Positions 1 through 7,462 of a DNA stretch of 34,651 bases are shown piece after piece. The stretch covers positions 1 to 34,651 of the forward strand of contig CAZSHG010000028.1 in assembly GCA_964606695.1 (NCBI GenBank), written 5' to 3'. This DNA comes from CAZSHG01 sp964606695 [NCBI: uncultured bacterium] (lineage in GTDB: Bacteria; UBP14; UBA6098). Position 1 is the first letter of the stretch. Each line of letters opens with the position of its first letter. Made by a program: the position numbers and the translations under genes. The notes under the pieces were generated by a model. That model was not told the DNA's origin and ran no database searches. It saw only the letters and a program-made list of their open reading frames with translations.

Positions 1-22
1 CTGCGGTCGCTCGCAATGACGG
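1..22. repeat. Truncated REP-like dispersed repeat inside coding sequence
   Basis: The first bases match, on the opposite strand, the widespread intergenic repeat whose core reads CATTGCGAGCGACCGCAG. I recognise it from memory of many bacterial genomes; no search was run. It is cut by the window edge, so its full length is unknown. It is read in frame within the sorting tail of the partial gene. Confidence 0.5.
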
Positions 23-134
23 TGTTTCGGAATTCATCTGGACACCCGCCGCCTCCCTGCCTTCCGGCGTCTATCTCGTCCGCGCTTCAATCGCCGGTTG
101 CGAAACCTCGCGGAGGGTCGTTTATTTGAAATGA
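3..134 (+). CDS. C-terminal end of a secreted protein with T9SS-like sorting tail (partial)
   Basis: Only the last 43 codons are present; the gene enters from the left edge in the frame that ends at TGA 132-134. The peptide contains EFIWTPAASLPSGVYLVRA and ends RRVVYLK, the last beta strands of the C-terminal sorting domain typical of T9SS cargo in FCB bacteria (family knowledge). Such tails direct export across the outer membrane and cell-surface attachment; the functional part of this protein lies outside the window. Residues before EFIW (AVARNDG) are encoded by what looks like a dispersed palindromic repeat, so the tail seems to carry an in-frame repeat insertion. The stop overlaps an ATG at 131, but the next gene more likely starts at 182. 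The cargo's function cannot be told from this fragment. Confidence 0.75.
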   Translation, partial: AVARNDGVSEFIWTPAASLPSGVYLVRASIAGCETSRRVVYLK

Positions 135-181
135 CCGTTGTGAATCGAGGGTTCCCACATTTTGTAAAATGGAGAAACGTT

Positions 182-718
182 ATGACTCTATTAGTTTTTG
201 TGATAATCGCCGCTTTCGGCGCGGTTTATTTCGCGGGATGGCTTATAAATATCGGTATATGGATGAGCCGGAAAACGGTGCCATCCGCGGGCGCATTATG
301 GTTGCCCCTTTTCATCGGCGTGATCTTCATCGGGTTCGATATTTACGGTTTCACGATTTTCCCGAACAACACACCCAGAATCGCCATACCCTTGCTGGCG
401 GTTTTTACCCACAGTTTCCTGTTCTTCGGCACCATAGTTCAGGCACGAAGCCTTGCAAAACACAGATGTCCCGTCTGCGGCGGATGGATGGAAATCGAAA
501 GAACGTCATCGAACCCGAGTATGGACGAAGTCGATATAATCACAATCACGAAAAAATGTGTCCAATGCGATTTCGAGGAGTCGGTCACCGAAAAAAGTAT
601 CGAGGGGATGGGGCATACTATCGATATGCCGAAATACGGCTTTTACGACGAAGACGAAGAGTCTGCCGAAAAAGACGAAAAAGTCGAACATATCGACGCG
701 AAGGAAATCGAAAATTAG
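182..718 (+). CDS. Small membrane protein with C-terminal zinc-ribbon motif
   Basis: A 178-residue protein of unknown function. Three hydrophobic segments lie at about residues 2-22, 38-58 and 66-88. They are followed by a soluble part with two Cys pairs, C96-x2-C99 (CPVCGG) and C126-x2-C129 (CVQC), which look like a zinc ribbon or rubredoxin-like knuckle facing one side of the membrane. The last 30 residues are very acidic and charged (EDEESAEKDEKVE). I chose ATG 182 because GGAG at 171-174 lies seven bases upstream. An in-frame TTG at 98 and ATG at 131 would extend the protein, but both fall within the end of the preceding gene and lack a ribosome site. The intervening distance to the upstream stop is 47 bases, so co-transcription is possible. 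No specific partner can be inferred. Confidence 0.75.
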   Translation: MTLLVFVIIAAFGAVYFAGWLINIGIWMSRKTVPSAGALWLPLFIGVIFIGFDIYGFTIFPNNTPRIAIPLLAVFTHSFLFFGTIVQARSLAKHRCPVCGGWMEIERTSSNPSMDEVDIITITKKCVQCDFEESVTEKSIEGMGHTIDMPKYGFYDEDEESAEKDEKVEHIDAKEIEN

Positions 719-1160
719 GGAAGAGTATTCTGATTAGTGGCCGCTGGCGCGACTTTCGCGTGCGACATGATGTGAGGTTATCGAAATAGCACGTAGCGAA
801 AGGTGTGCCAGCGGCAAGTCGTTTATTTGCCGGAAAATCATAACCAATAAAAATTTCACCGTTAATCGAACGTTAATATTCCGTGGAGCATACCCTAATT
901 TAATGAATACCACACAAAATGGGTTTTGTAAGTCTTTTGATCTCATTAAAAACTAAATAATAATTTTTAACTAACTTCAATTAGCAAATAATACACTAAA
1001 TATTTCTTTAACAATACAAAGCCGTCGAACGGCGTTACTCCTTGATTGACAAGGCTTTATGTCTAATCAAAAATCTATCGGAATGTTGTCGAAAAATTAG
1101 CCCAGCCTTAATTTTCTATTAATACTTCTTCTTATTATTGTGGCTCTATGGAGGTCGTTA
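719..1160. other. Intergenic region upstream of TonB receptor gene
   Basis: This stretch of 442 bases has no credible gene. It holds a large imperfect inverted repeat at 740-815, then an AT-rich stretch at about 840-1020. A short GCCGT/ACGGC hairpin lies at 1021-1033 and a TTGACA at 1046-1051. I see no good -10 box at normal spacing from that TTGACA. The end carries the strong GGAGG site of the receptor gene at 1150-1154. Confidence 0.6.
740..815. repeat. Imperfect inverted repeat, about 20-bp arms
   Basis: The left arm 740-759 begins GCCGCTGGC and ends CTTTCGC. The right arm 796-815 is its reverse complement with three mismatches (GCGAAAG ... GCCAGCGGC). The loop is 36 bases. No T-run follows either arm, so it is not a simple terminator. 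It could be a REP/MITE-like element or a structured leader. It lies 22 bases past the zinc-ribbon gene. Confidence 0.6.
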
Positions 1161-3923
1161 ATGAAGAAGTATATAATTACAATATTATCATTCGCGCTTG
1201 TGGTTACGGCGATTGCCCAGTTCGGAAGTATTGCGGGCATCGTTGTCGATGCTGAAACCGGAGAGGCCATGCCGGGTGTTAATATAAAGGTAATCGACGA
1301 ACCATTAGGCGCGGCAACCAACCTGGATGGCGAATACCTTATCGAAAGGCTTGCCCCCGGAACATACTCGCTGAGTGTCCGTATGGTGGGATACTCGGAA
1401 TATCAGGTAATCGAAATCGATGTTGCGGACGACGAGGTTACGCACGTGAATATTTCCCTCGAACCAGAAGCGATAAAGGGTGACGAGGTTATCGTTACGG
1501 CGCGAAGAGTCAATTCGACTACCGCAGGCTTGTTGAACAACCAAAAACGGTCGCAGACCATTAGTTCCGGGATTTCCTCCGAGCAAATTTCCAAAGCTCC
1601 TGATGCCAGCGCATCGGATGCACTCAAGCGAGTTACGGGCTTGACTGTTGCGGACAACAAATTCGTTTCAGTGCGAGGATTATCCGAACGATACAACCAG
1701 GCGCAGTTGAACGACGCCTCGATCCCAAGCCCGGAACCCGATAAACGGGTCGTCCCCTTCGACATTTTCCCTTCGGATATTCTGGATAACGCGGTTGTTC
1801 GCAAAGCCTTTGTGCCGAGCCTCCCCGCAGATTTTGCGGGTGGCTGTATTCAACTAACAACAAAGGAATTTCCTCAGGAATTCGACGGCAAGTTCAGCGT
1901 ATCATACGGCGGCAACGAAAACACGGCATTACAGGATTTCCAGACATATTCGGGAGGGGTTACCGACGTTCTCGGTTTTGATGACGGGACGAGAGCGTTA
2001 CCGGAAATAGTCGCGGAAGCCGCAAAAAGCCAGAAAATACGGGAGGGCGGTCTTTTTGGCGGAGGATATACTGCTGAAGAGATGGAGACCTTTGGCGAAT
2101 CGTTCAATAACGTCTGGTCACCATATAATATTAAAGCTCCCATCAATCAGAGTTACACTATCTCACTGGGCAATCAACTTGCGGTGTTTGATAAACCTCT
2201 CGGATTCATCGCATCGCTGTCTTACAAGAAAAAATACTCTCAGCGCGAGGAAGAACGATTTTATTATATAGTTGGTGCCGATGGTCTGGAAGCACGACAT
2301 CATTACGAAGATTTCATCACATCGACGAACGAGGTTGTCTGGGGGAGTATTTTAAACGGCAGTTACCGGATTACTCCTCAGGATAAGGTTAGCTTAAAAC
2401 TGACATTTACTCATAATATGGAAGATGAAGTCCGCGTTTACGGTATGTATCCAAATCGTGACCATGACCTGGACGAAATTTGCACGCGACTGCGATGGGT
2501 TCAGCGCTCACTTTATTCAGCAGATCTTTCCGGCGACCATCTCACCGGCTGGAAGGATATGGAGATCGATTGGCGCGTTAATTACGCCCTCGCCATGCGA
2601 GACGAGCCGGATACCAGGGAAATTCTTTACGAGGCTACTCCCGGAAGCGGTAACTACGTCCTGGCCGACGAGGGCAACAGCGGAAGCCGCTTTTTCAGCG
2701 ATCTTCTGGATAACAACTTCGAAGCTACCCTCGATTTTGAAATTCCCTACAGACCCTGGCATTATCTGCCGTCCAAAATACAATTCGGCGCGAGATTCAA
2801 TTTCAAGGATAGGGAAATCGATTCGAGAAGGTTCCGGTTTAAACCCGCGGATTTCAACGAAGTCGATATAACTCAGGAACCGGAGGATGTTTTTTCCCCG
2901 GAGAATATCGAACCGGACGGTTTCTACCTGGATGAAGACACACGTGCGACCGATAATTACAGCGCAATGCAGATGATCTTTTCAGGATACGCTATGACCG
3001 ATCTTTTAATGAGTAAGAAAGTTCGTGTTGTTGGCGGTGTTCGAGTAGAAAATTCTAATCAAAAGGTTGAAACCTTCGACCTGTTTAATCCGGATGCCGA
3101 TCCTGTTATCGGGGAAGTAAATGAACTGGATTTTGCCCCATCTTTGGCCTTAACATATAACTTGAACGATGAGATGAATCTTCGTTCAAGTGTTTCGCAG
3201 ACCTTATCTCGTCCGAGTTTCCGTGAATTATCCAATATGGAATTCACAGATATTGGCGGACACGCGGTTGTGGGTAATCCCGATCTCGAACGCGCATTGA
3301 TAAAGAACGTTGACGTCAACTGGGAATGGTATCCTAAACTCGGCGAGAACTTCGCTGTATCGTTGATGTTCAAACACTTCACGAACCCCATCGAGCAAAC
3401 ATTAATAAATGCGACGGAATTAACCACCTCATGGCAAAACGCGAAGAGCGCTTATAGCTACGGAGTGGAATTAGAAGTTCGAAAAGGTCTTGGGTTTATC
3501 AACGGACATCTCGCGCCATTCTTTATCAGCGGGAATCTGACGCTGATAAAATCGGAGGTTTCTCTGAAGGAAACCGGGATGGAGACCACAAAGGAAAGAC
3601 CGCTACAGGGACAGTCGCCTTATGTAGCCAACCTGATGCTGAGTTACGATAATCTCGATAGCGGAACCGAAGTGAATGCGAGTTATAATGTCTTCGGCAG
3701 GAGAATCCATGAAGTCGGCATTTCGGGAACACCGGATATCTACGAAGAGCCGGTAAATCGTGTCGATGCGGTAATATCGCAGAGAATATCGCGAACGATA
3801 AAGGTTAAAATTGCCGCTAAAAATCTGCTGGATCCCGAAGTCGAACACACTCAAGGCGATCTGGTTCAGCGGCATTATAAAATCGGCCGATCCTTTTCGA
3901 TAGGCGCAAGCTATGAATTCTAA
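1161..3923 (+). CDS. TonB-dependent outer-membrane receptor with carboxypeptidase-like N-terminal domain
   Basis: A 920-residue receptor. After a signal peptide (MKKYIITILSFALVVTAIAQ), residues about 22-105 form a carboxypeptidase regulatory-like domain (GSIAGIVVDAETGEAMPGVN ... LDGEYLIERLAPGTYSL). A plug domain follows at about 120-240, with VSVRGLSERYNQAQLND and LPADFAGGCIQLTTKEFP. The rest is a barrel ending in SIGASYEF with terminal Phe. Such receptors import a bound ligand through the outer membrane using TonB energy. The RGLSERYN / FDIFPSDILDN style plug matches a subgroup I associate with Bacteroidota-type receptors of unknown ligand. The start at 1161 is fixed by GGAGG six bases upstream; an in-frame TTG or ATG further up has no such site. 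The beta-helix lipoprotein begins 53 bases downstream and is probably co-transcribed. No SusD-like gene is seen, and the ligand cannot be named. Confidence 0.9.
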   Translation: MKKYIITILSFALVVTAIAQFGSIAGIVVDAETGEAMPGVNIKVIDEPLGAATNLDGEYLIERLAPGTYSLSVRMVGYSEYQVIEIDVADDEVTHVNISLEPEAIKGDEVIVTARRVNSTTAGLLNNQKRSQTISSGISSEQISKAPDASASDALKRVTGLTVADNKFVSVRGLSERYNQAQLNDASIPSPEPDKRVVPFDIFPSDILDNAVVRKAFVPSLPADFAGGCIQLTTKEFPQEFDGKFSVSYGGNENTALQDFQTYSGGVTDVLGFDDGTRALPEIVAEAAKSQKIREGGLFGGGYTAEEMETFGESFNNVWSPYNIKAPINQSYTISLGNQLAVFDKPLGFIASLSYKKKYSQREEERFYYIVGADGLEARHHYEDFITSTNEVVWGSILNGSYRITPQDKVSLKLTFTHNMEDEVRVYGMYPNRDHDLDEICTRLRWVQRSLYSADLSGDHLTGWKDMEIDWRVNYALAMRDEPDTREILYEATPGSGNYVLADEGNSGSRFFSDLLDNNFEATLDFEIPYRPWHYLPSKIQFGARFNFKDREIDSRRFRFKPADFNEVDITQEPEDVFSPENIEPDGFYLDEDTRATDNYSAMQMIFSGYAMTDLLMSKKVRVVGGVRVENSNQKVETFDLFNPDADPVIGEVNELDFAPSLALTYNLNDEMNLRSSVSQTLSRPSFRELSNMEFTDIGGHAVVGNPDLERALIKNVDVNWEWYPKLGENFAVSLMFKHFTNPIEQTLINATELTTSWQNAKSAYSYGVELEVRKGLGFINGHLAPFFISGNLTLIKSEVSLKETGMETTKERPLQGQSPYVANLMLSYDNLDSGTEVNASYNVFGRRIHEVGISGTPDIYEEPVNRVDAVISQRISRTIKVKIAAKNLLDPEVEHTQGDLVQRHYKIGRSFSIGASYEF

Positions 3924-3976
3924 ACGAATGAAAAATACAAACCTTGAACAAGCGAACCATCTAAAAAGGAGGATGG

Positions 3977-5278
3977 ATGAAACTGCTTAAAGCGTCACTG
4001 TTCCTGGCAATTATCGCCGCTTTCGCGATCGCTCTGGTCGGATGTAGCGACGATGATAATGGAACCAATCCCGACGACACCGACACCTCGGTTGTCGTGA
4101 TCTCGGGCATTATTACGGAAGACACTACATTCTTTGCCGACAGAGAATACCTGCTTCGAGGCGGCGTATTCATCGGCGACGGTCACAACGAAACCATTCT
4201 GACAATCGAGCCTGGATGTAAAATCTACGGCGAGTCTTCCACGAATGCCATGCTCGTTATCGCCAAGAATTCGAAGATTATGGCCGAAGGAACCGCTTCC
4301 GATCCTATCGTTATGACCAGCGATAAGGCCGTTGGAAGCCGCGGACGTTCGGACTGGGGCGGCCTTATTTTCAACGGCAACGCGCCGTTGAATACTGCCG
4401 ACTCAGCCTGGGGCGAAGGCGGAACTGGTTACTACGGCGGAAGCGACCCGAACGACGACTCCGGAGTGCTCAAGTATGTCCGCGTAGAATTCGCTGGCCG
4501 CGAAATCAGCCCGGACAACGAGCTGAACGGCATCGCATTCCAGGGTGTGGGTTCCGCGACCGAAGTGGATTATATTCAGGTGCACATGAACAAGGACGAC
4601 GGCGTCGAGATGTTCGGCGGAACCGTCAACCTGAAACATGTTTACCTGACCGGAATCGCCGACGATTGCTTCGACTACACCGACGGATGGACAGGTAAGG
4701 CTCAGTTTGTGGTTGCACAGCAGTATGGCGACGACGCCGACCAGGGTTTCGAAATGGATAATAACGGCGAAGACAACACCGCCACGCCATATTCAAACCC
4801 GGTCATTTACAACTTCACCCTTGTCGGAGCCCCATCCGGCCCGGAAAGCGACATCGGCGTTCTTCTTCGCGAAGGCACCAAGGGCCATTTTTACAATGGC
4901 CTAATTGTCGGTTTCAACGAAGTCGGATTGGACATCGACCACGAACAGACCTTCAACAACGTCTCAGCGGGCGACCTGGTTTTCGACTATTGCCTCTTCT
5001 ACAACAACGGCATGAATTTCTCCGACGATGACGACGGTTTCGACGAGCAAGAATTCGCCATGACCACCATGACACACAACTCAGTCGCTTCCGGTAGCCC
5101 ACTCGTGGATCCTTATAATATCTCTTCGCCGAATCTGCTTCCGCAGGGAGAAGCTCTGACACACAGCTACATGACCCCGCCCAACGACGGCTTCTTCGAC
5201 ACCTCCGTCGATTACATCGGCGGTATCGACCCGGACAACGACTGGACACAGGGCTGGACTACCGACGATCCTAACTAA
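3977..5278 (+). CDS. Probable beta-helix outer-membrane lipoprotein paired with the TonB receptor
   Basis: A 433-residue lipoprotein with signal peptide and lipobox (ALVGC, Cys at about residue 23), followed by an Asp/Thr-rich linker. The body has repeated short strands with Gly/Asn turns. Examples are LTIEPGCKIYG, SKIMAEGTASDPIVMTSD, DWGGLIFNGNAP and VKHVYLTGIADDCFDYTDGW-like rungs, as in right-handed parallel beta-helix proteins. FCB genomes often place such 'WGG(L/I)..NG.AP' lipoproteins after a TonB receptor (recalled family knowledge). Here the gene follows the receptor by 53 bases with an AAGGAGG site four bases before ATG 3977. A strong terminator follows. I infer that it is a surface partner of the receptor, perhaps ligand-binding; no catalytic motif is visible. 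The protein is rich in Asp, which could indicate calcium binding. Confidence 0.75.
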   Translation: MKLLKASLFLAIIAAFAIALVGCSDDDNGTNPDDTDTSVVVISGIITEDTTFFADREYLLRGGVFIGDGHNETILTIEPGCKIYGESSTNAMLVIAKNSKIMAEGTASDPIVMTSDKAVGSRGRSDWGGLIFNGNAPLNTADSAWGEGGTGYYGGSDPNDDSGVLKYVRVEFAGREISPDNELNGIAFQGVGSATEVDYIQVHMNKDDGVEMFGGTVNLKHVYLTGIADDCFDYTDGWTGKAQFVVAQQYGDDADQGFEMDNNGEDNTATPYSNPVIYNFTLVGAPSGPESDIGVLLREGTKGHFYNGLIVGFNEVGLDIDHEQTFNNVSAGDLVFDYCLFYNNGMNFSDDDDGFDEQEFAMTTMTHNSVASGSPLVDPYNISSPNLLPQGEALTHSYMTPPNDGFFDTSVDYIGGIDPDNDWTQGWTTDDPN

Positions 5279-5303
5279 GAGGAGCTTCCGCTTCTCTCTC
5301 CTG

Positions 5304-5334
5304 CCCCCCGAGCAATCGGGGGGTTTTTTATTTT
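5304..5334 (+). terminator. Rho-independent terminator of the TonB receptor operon
   Basis: A perfect 8-bp stem CCCCCCGA / TCGGGGGG (5304-5311 and 5316-5323) with a GCAA tetraloop is followed by six T and an AT-rich tail. It lies 25 bases after the lipoprotein stop. Confidence 0.93.
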
Positions 5335-5360
5335 CATCAGTAAGTAATCAATAAATCCTG

Positions 5361-5388
5361 TTGACATGAGAGAAATTATTTATTTAAT
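5361..5388 (+). promoter_or_regulatory. Sigma-70-like promoter for lipoprotein gene
   Basis: A perfect TTGACA lies at 5361-5366 and TTTAAT at 5383-5388, with a 16-base spacer. It sits between a strong terminator and the start at 5421, so it would begin a new transcript with a leader of about 27 bases. Read from sequence only. Confidence 0.55.
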
Positions 5389-5420
5389 TGTTTTAGAATG
5401 AGTTTTTAAAGGAGAACATT

Positions 5421-6230
5421 ATGAAGAAGATGTCTATTATCGTTTTTTTATTGGTTCTAACCGTTGCGGTTATTATCGGGATAGCGTGTTCTAACACCGA
5501 ACCCGAAGCGGAAGAACCCGCCAATCCCGACGTCCCGCCGCAGGCCAGCATGAGAATATGCATGACCACCTTCCCAGGCGCGGAAACACGGGCATTGGAA
5601 ACTTGCCCCCATTTCAACACCGCCGCAATCATAGTTGGTGTTTGGGTTACCGTAACCGAAGCGGTTTTCGTCATTCCGAGACTCGCTTTCGCTCTGGCGC
5701 TGACTCAGCCTCCCGTTTACGAGGGCGATTCCACGTGGAGCTGGACTCTCGGTCCGGCGGACACCAACAACGTCCAACTGAGAGCGCATCTTATGGCGTC
5801 CGACAGCGTCGATTGGTCGATGACCATCACCAACAACGAGCTGGACAATTTCCTGTGGTATAACGGTCGATGCGATTTCCACGCGGACGGCGGATGGTGG
5901 CGCTTCTACGATGCCAACCTCCCCGCCGATTCCAACGATGTCCTCGAAGTGGCATGGGAAAAGGACGACGACGACACTACCGCCCATTTCCGTGTAGTAA
6001 ATATAAACATTTTCGGCGAAGACTACGGCGACACTTTGCTGTATCAACTCGACGGCACAATCGCGCAGATCGATATCCACGATGTCATGGGCACCCAGAT
6101 CGACGACTGGTCTATAAGCTGGGACATCAACGAAAAATTCGGCCAGATTATCTCCCCCGACGATTCATCTGGTTGCTGGGACGATTCGCTTCAATGCATC
6201 CCCTGCGACAGTTTGCCGATAGCTGAATAA
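5421..6230 (+). CDS. Lipoprotein of unknown function
   Basis: A 269-residue protein starting with a lipoprotein signal (MKKMSIIVFLLVLTVAVIIG then IAC, Cys at about residue 23) and an acidic/Pro linker (NTEPEAEEPANPDVPP). It is thus anchored in a membrane facing the periplasm or outside. The mature part has a hydrophobic stretch (FNTAAIIVGVWVTVTEAVFV) and a region rich in beta-like segments with many Trp and Asp (STWSWTLG, SVDWSMTITNNELDNFLWYN). A Cys-containing end follows (CWDDSLQCIPCD). I do not recognise the family. The start is set by AAAGGAG seven bases before ATG 5421. It has its own promoter-like sequence and is followed by a hairpin terminator, so it may be a single-gene unit despite its envelope neighbours. 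Confidence 0.7.
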   Translation: MKKMSIIVFLLVLTVAVIIGIACSNTEPEAEEPANPDVPPQASMRICMTTFPGAETRALETCPHFNTAAIIVGVWVTVTEAVFVIPRLAFALALTQPPVYEGDSTWSWTLGPADTNNVQLRAHLMASDSVDWSMTITNNELDNFLWYNGRCDFHADGGWWRFYDANLPADSNDVLEVAWEKDDDDTTAHFRVVNINIFGEDYGDTLLYQLDGTIAQIDIHDVMGTQIDDWSISWDINEKFGQIISPDDSSGCWDDSLQCIPCDSLPIAE

Positions 6231-6258
6231 AGGAACTTATAGGACCTTTATTTAATAG

Positions 6259-6281
6259 CCGCGGCGTCCCGCCGCGGTTTT
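6259..6281 (+). terminator. Hairpin with short T-run after lipoprotein gene
   Basis: The stem CCGCGGCG (6259-6266) pairs with CGCCGCGG (6270-6277), loop TCC, followed by TTTT. The T-run is short, so termination may be partial. The next gene's ATG is only six bases past the T-run. Confidence 0.65.
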
Positions 6282-6286
6282 CAATA

Positions 6287-6895
6287 ATGAGAGCGTTAAG
6301 AAAAATACTAACCTTCCTGATATTATCGCTCGTCATCCCCCTTTCTGCTAGTATCTCCTCGCTCGAACTATCCTTTGGAAGCGGGAAATATTTCTGCGAT
6401 TACGATATGGACACGCCCTACTGGATGGATTTCTCGATAATCGGCGAACGAGGCTGGATGGCCGGTATCGATATCGAAAGACTAACCGGCGTAACCGACG
6501 ATTCGACCATATATACAACTCGAATGACATTAATAGGTGTGGGTTTCGGATGGCGATTCGATTTAATAAAATCCAAACCCGGTATCCTTATAGACCTGAC
6601 CGGGCAATTTATCAACGAGAGCGGATATCGCACGACATATATAGACGATCTCTATTGTCAGGATTGCCATTCACGCGATTTCAAAGGAGTTCTTTACGCA
6701 GTGCCGAACGTTAGTATTCGAACCAGTTACCCCCTCGATTCCGAATCAAAAAATAACATCGCCCTGAACCTTGCTTATCGATATATGTTGCCGATCTTGA
6801 ATACCACGCGGCATTGCACCGACACCTGGATAAACATCGACGATCTTCATCACGAAATCCGTTTCGGCATCAGCTACAGCCGCCGTCTGGACTGA
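6287..6895 (+). CDS. Small secreted, barrel-like envelope protein of unknown function
   Basis: A 202-residue protein with a clear signal peptide (MRALRKILTFLILSLVIPLSASI). The mature part alternates polar and hydrophobic residues in short strands, for example FSIIGERGWMAGIDIERL, TRMTLIGVGFGWRFDL and SKNNIALNLAYRYMLP. It ends IRFGISYSRRLD, a pattern seen in small outer-membrane barrels, though the last residue is Asp instead of the usual aromatic. A CQDC pair lies near the middle. The start is odd: the bases before ATG 6287 are the downstream arm and T-run of the terminator hairpin, and there is no purine-rich ribosome site. Initiation may depend on readthrough from the lipoprotein gene or on a leaderless transcript. 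No family is recognised. Confidence 0.65.
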   Translation: MRALRKILTFLILSLVIPLSASISSLELSFGSGKYFCDYDMDTPYWMDFSIIGERGWMAGIDIERLTGVTDDSTIYTTRMTLIGVGFGWRFDLIKSKPGILIDLTGQFINESGYRTTYIDDLYCQDCHSRDFKGVLYAVPNVSIRTSYPLDSESKNNIALNLAYRYMLPILNTTRHCTDTWINIDDLHHEIRFGISYSRRLD

Positions 6896-6906
6896 TTTCC
6901 CGGAAG

Positions 6907-7032
6907 AATAAACCTATTGCCTTAGCGGCTATTCCTTTCGCCCGAATGTTCATCTTCCACACCCGCGAAACAATTCCTCTTGTCCGTGAGTTCGGACCTT
7001 TTACCCGAATGATAAATCCTTTCGTCCAAACG
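6907..7032. repeat. Six degenerate 21-bp tandem units
   Basis: Six successive units of exactly 21 bases start at 6907, 6928, 6949, 6970, 6991 and 7012. All but the third have CCT at positions 7-9; most have CC at 14-15 and G at 21. In the plus frame the units read NKPIALA, AIPFARM, FIFHTRE, TIPLVRE, FGPFTRM and INPFVQT, that is roughly xIPFxR(M/E). A seventh unit at 7033 is barely recognisable. Confidence 0.7.
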
Positions 7033-7228
7033 CTCAACCATGGGCAATACAGCCGGATTTGACTTAAATATGGTTCTCCTCGAAACGATATCGCTTTTAT
7101 CATTTCCCCCCGGTCATCTCGGCTCACTTCGTCAGTTTCAGCGTAAGGCGCTCGACGACCTTTATCATGCTCGATGACAATCGCCAATCCTCCTAAATCC
7201 GACCGGGGACGGCCGGGCTATTAAGAGG

Positions 7229-7367
7229 AATGTAGAATGGATAATTTAGAATGATGGAAATCGTTTCTTTGTCGCCGATCATAAATCATCATTCCTAAAC
7301 CCTAAATTAAAAAAGCGTCTCCTCAACGCCCTAAAATAACCCAATTATATATTCACCATTCTACATT
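7229..7367. repeat. Spaced 12-bp inverted repeat in AT-rich intergenic DNA
   Basis: AATGTAGAATGG at 7229-7240 and its exact reverse complement CCATTCTACATT at 7356-7367 are separated by 115 AT-rich bases. Related words (AATTTAGAATGATGG, ATCATCATTCCTAAA) lie inside. It could be a decayed mobile repeat or a long-range hairpin. Confidence 0.55.
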
Positions 7368-7408
7368 TTCCTTGCACATCATCCCAAAAACCGTAAATTA
7401 TCATTTAG

Positions 7409-7441
7409 TATAATGGAGGTCGAAGGCGAAATAAATTCGCC
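7409..7441 (+). promoter_or_regulatory. Possible -10 box and leader hairpin before secreted-protein gene
   Basis: A perfect TATAAT lies at 7409-7414, but no good -35 box is seen at 16-18 bases upstream. A 6-bp hairpin GGCGAA / TTCGCC (7425-7430, 7436-7441) would sit at the transcript's 5' end, just before GGAGG at 7454. Confidence 0.3.
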
Positions 7442-7462
7442 AAAACCTCTTATGGAGGCATA

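Larger units (their letters stand above)
6896..7462. other. Intergenic region with degenerate repeats
   Basis: This stretch of 567 bases has no convincing gene. It contains the 21-bp degenerate tandem repeat at 6907-7032 and a 12-bp inverted repeat in AT-rich sequence at 7229-7367. A possible promoter and small leader hairpin lie at 7409-7441, before the next gene. Frames through 6814-7062 on the plus strand and 6870-7187 on the minus strand are open, but neither has a start with a ribosome site. Confidence 0.6.

Noticed and set aside
1021-1033. GCCGT/ACGGC hairpin considered as a terminator
   Set aside because: The stem is only five base pairs and no T-run follows.
1046-1080. TTGACA upstream of the TonB receptor considered as a promoter
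   Set aside because: No acceptable -10 hexamer at 15-19 bases from it.
2425-2871. Alternative open frame within the TonB receptor
   Set aside because: Overlaps the barrel-coding region in another frame and has no motif.
6814-7062. Plus-strand frame through the 21-bp repeat considered as a gene
   Set aside because: Its ATG lies inside the preceding gene in another frame and has no ribosome site; reported as a repeat instead.
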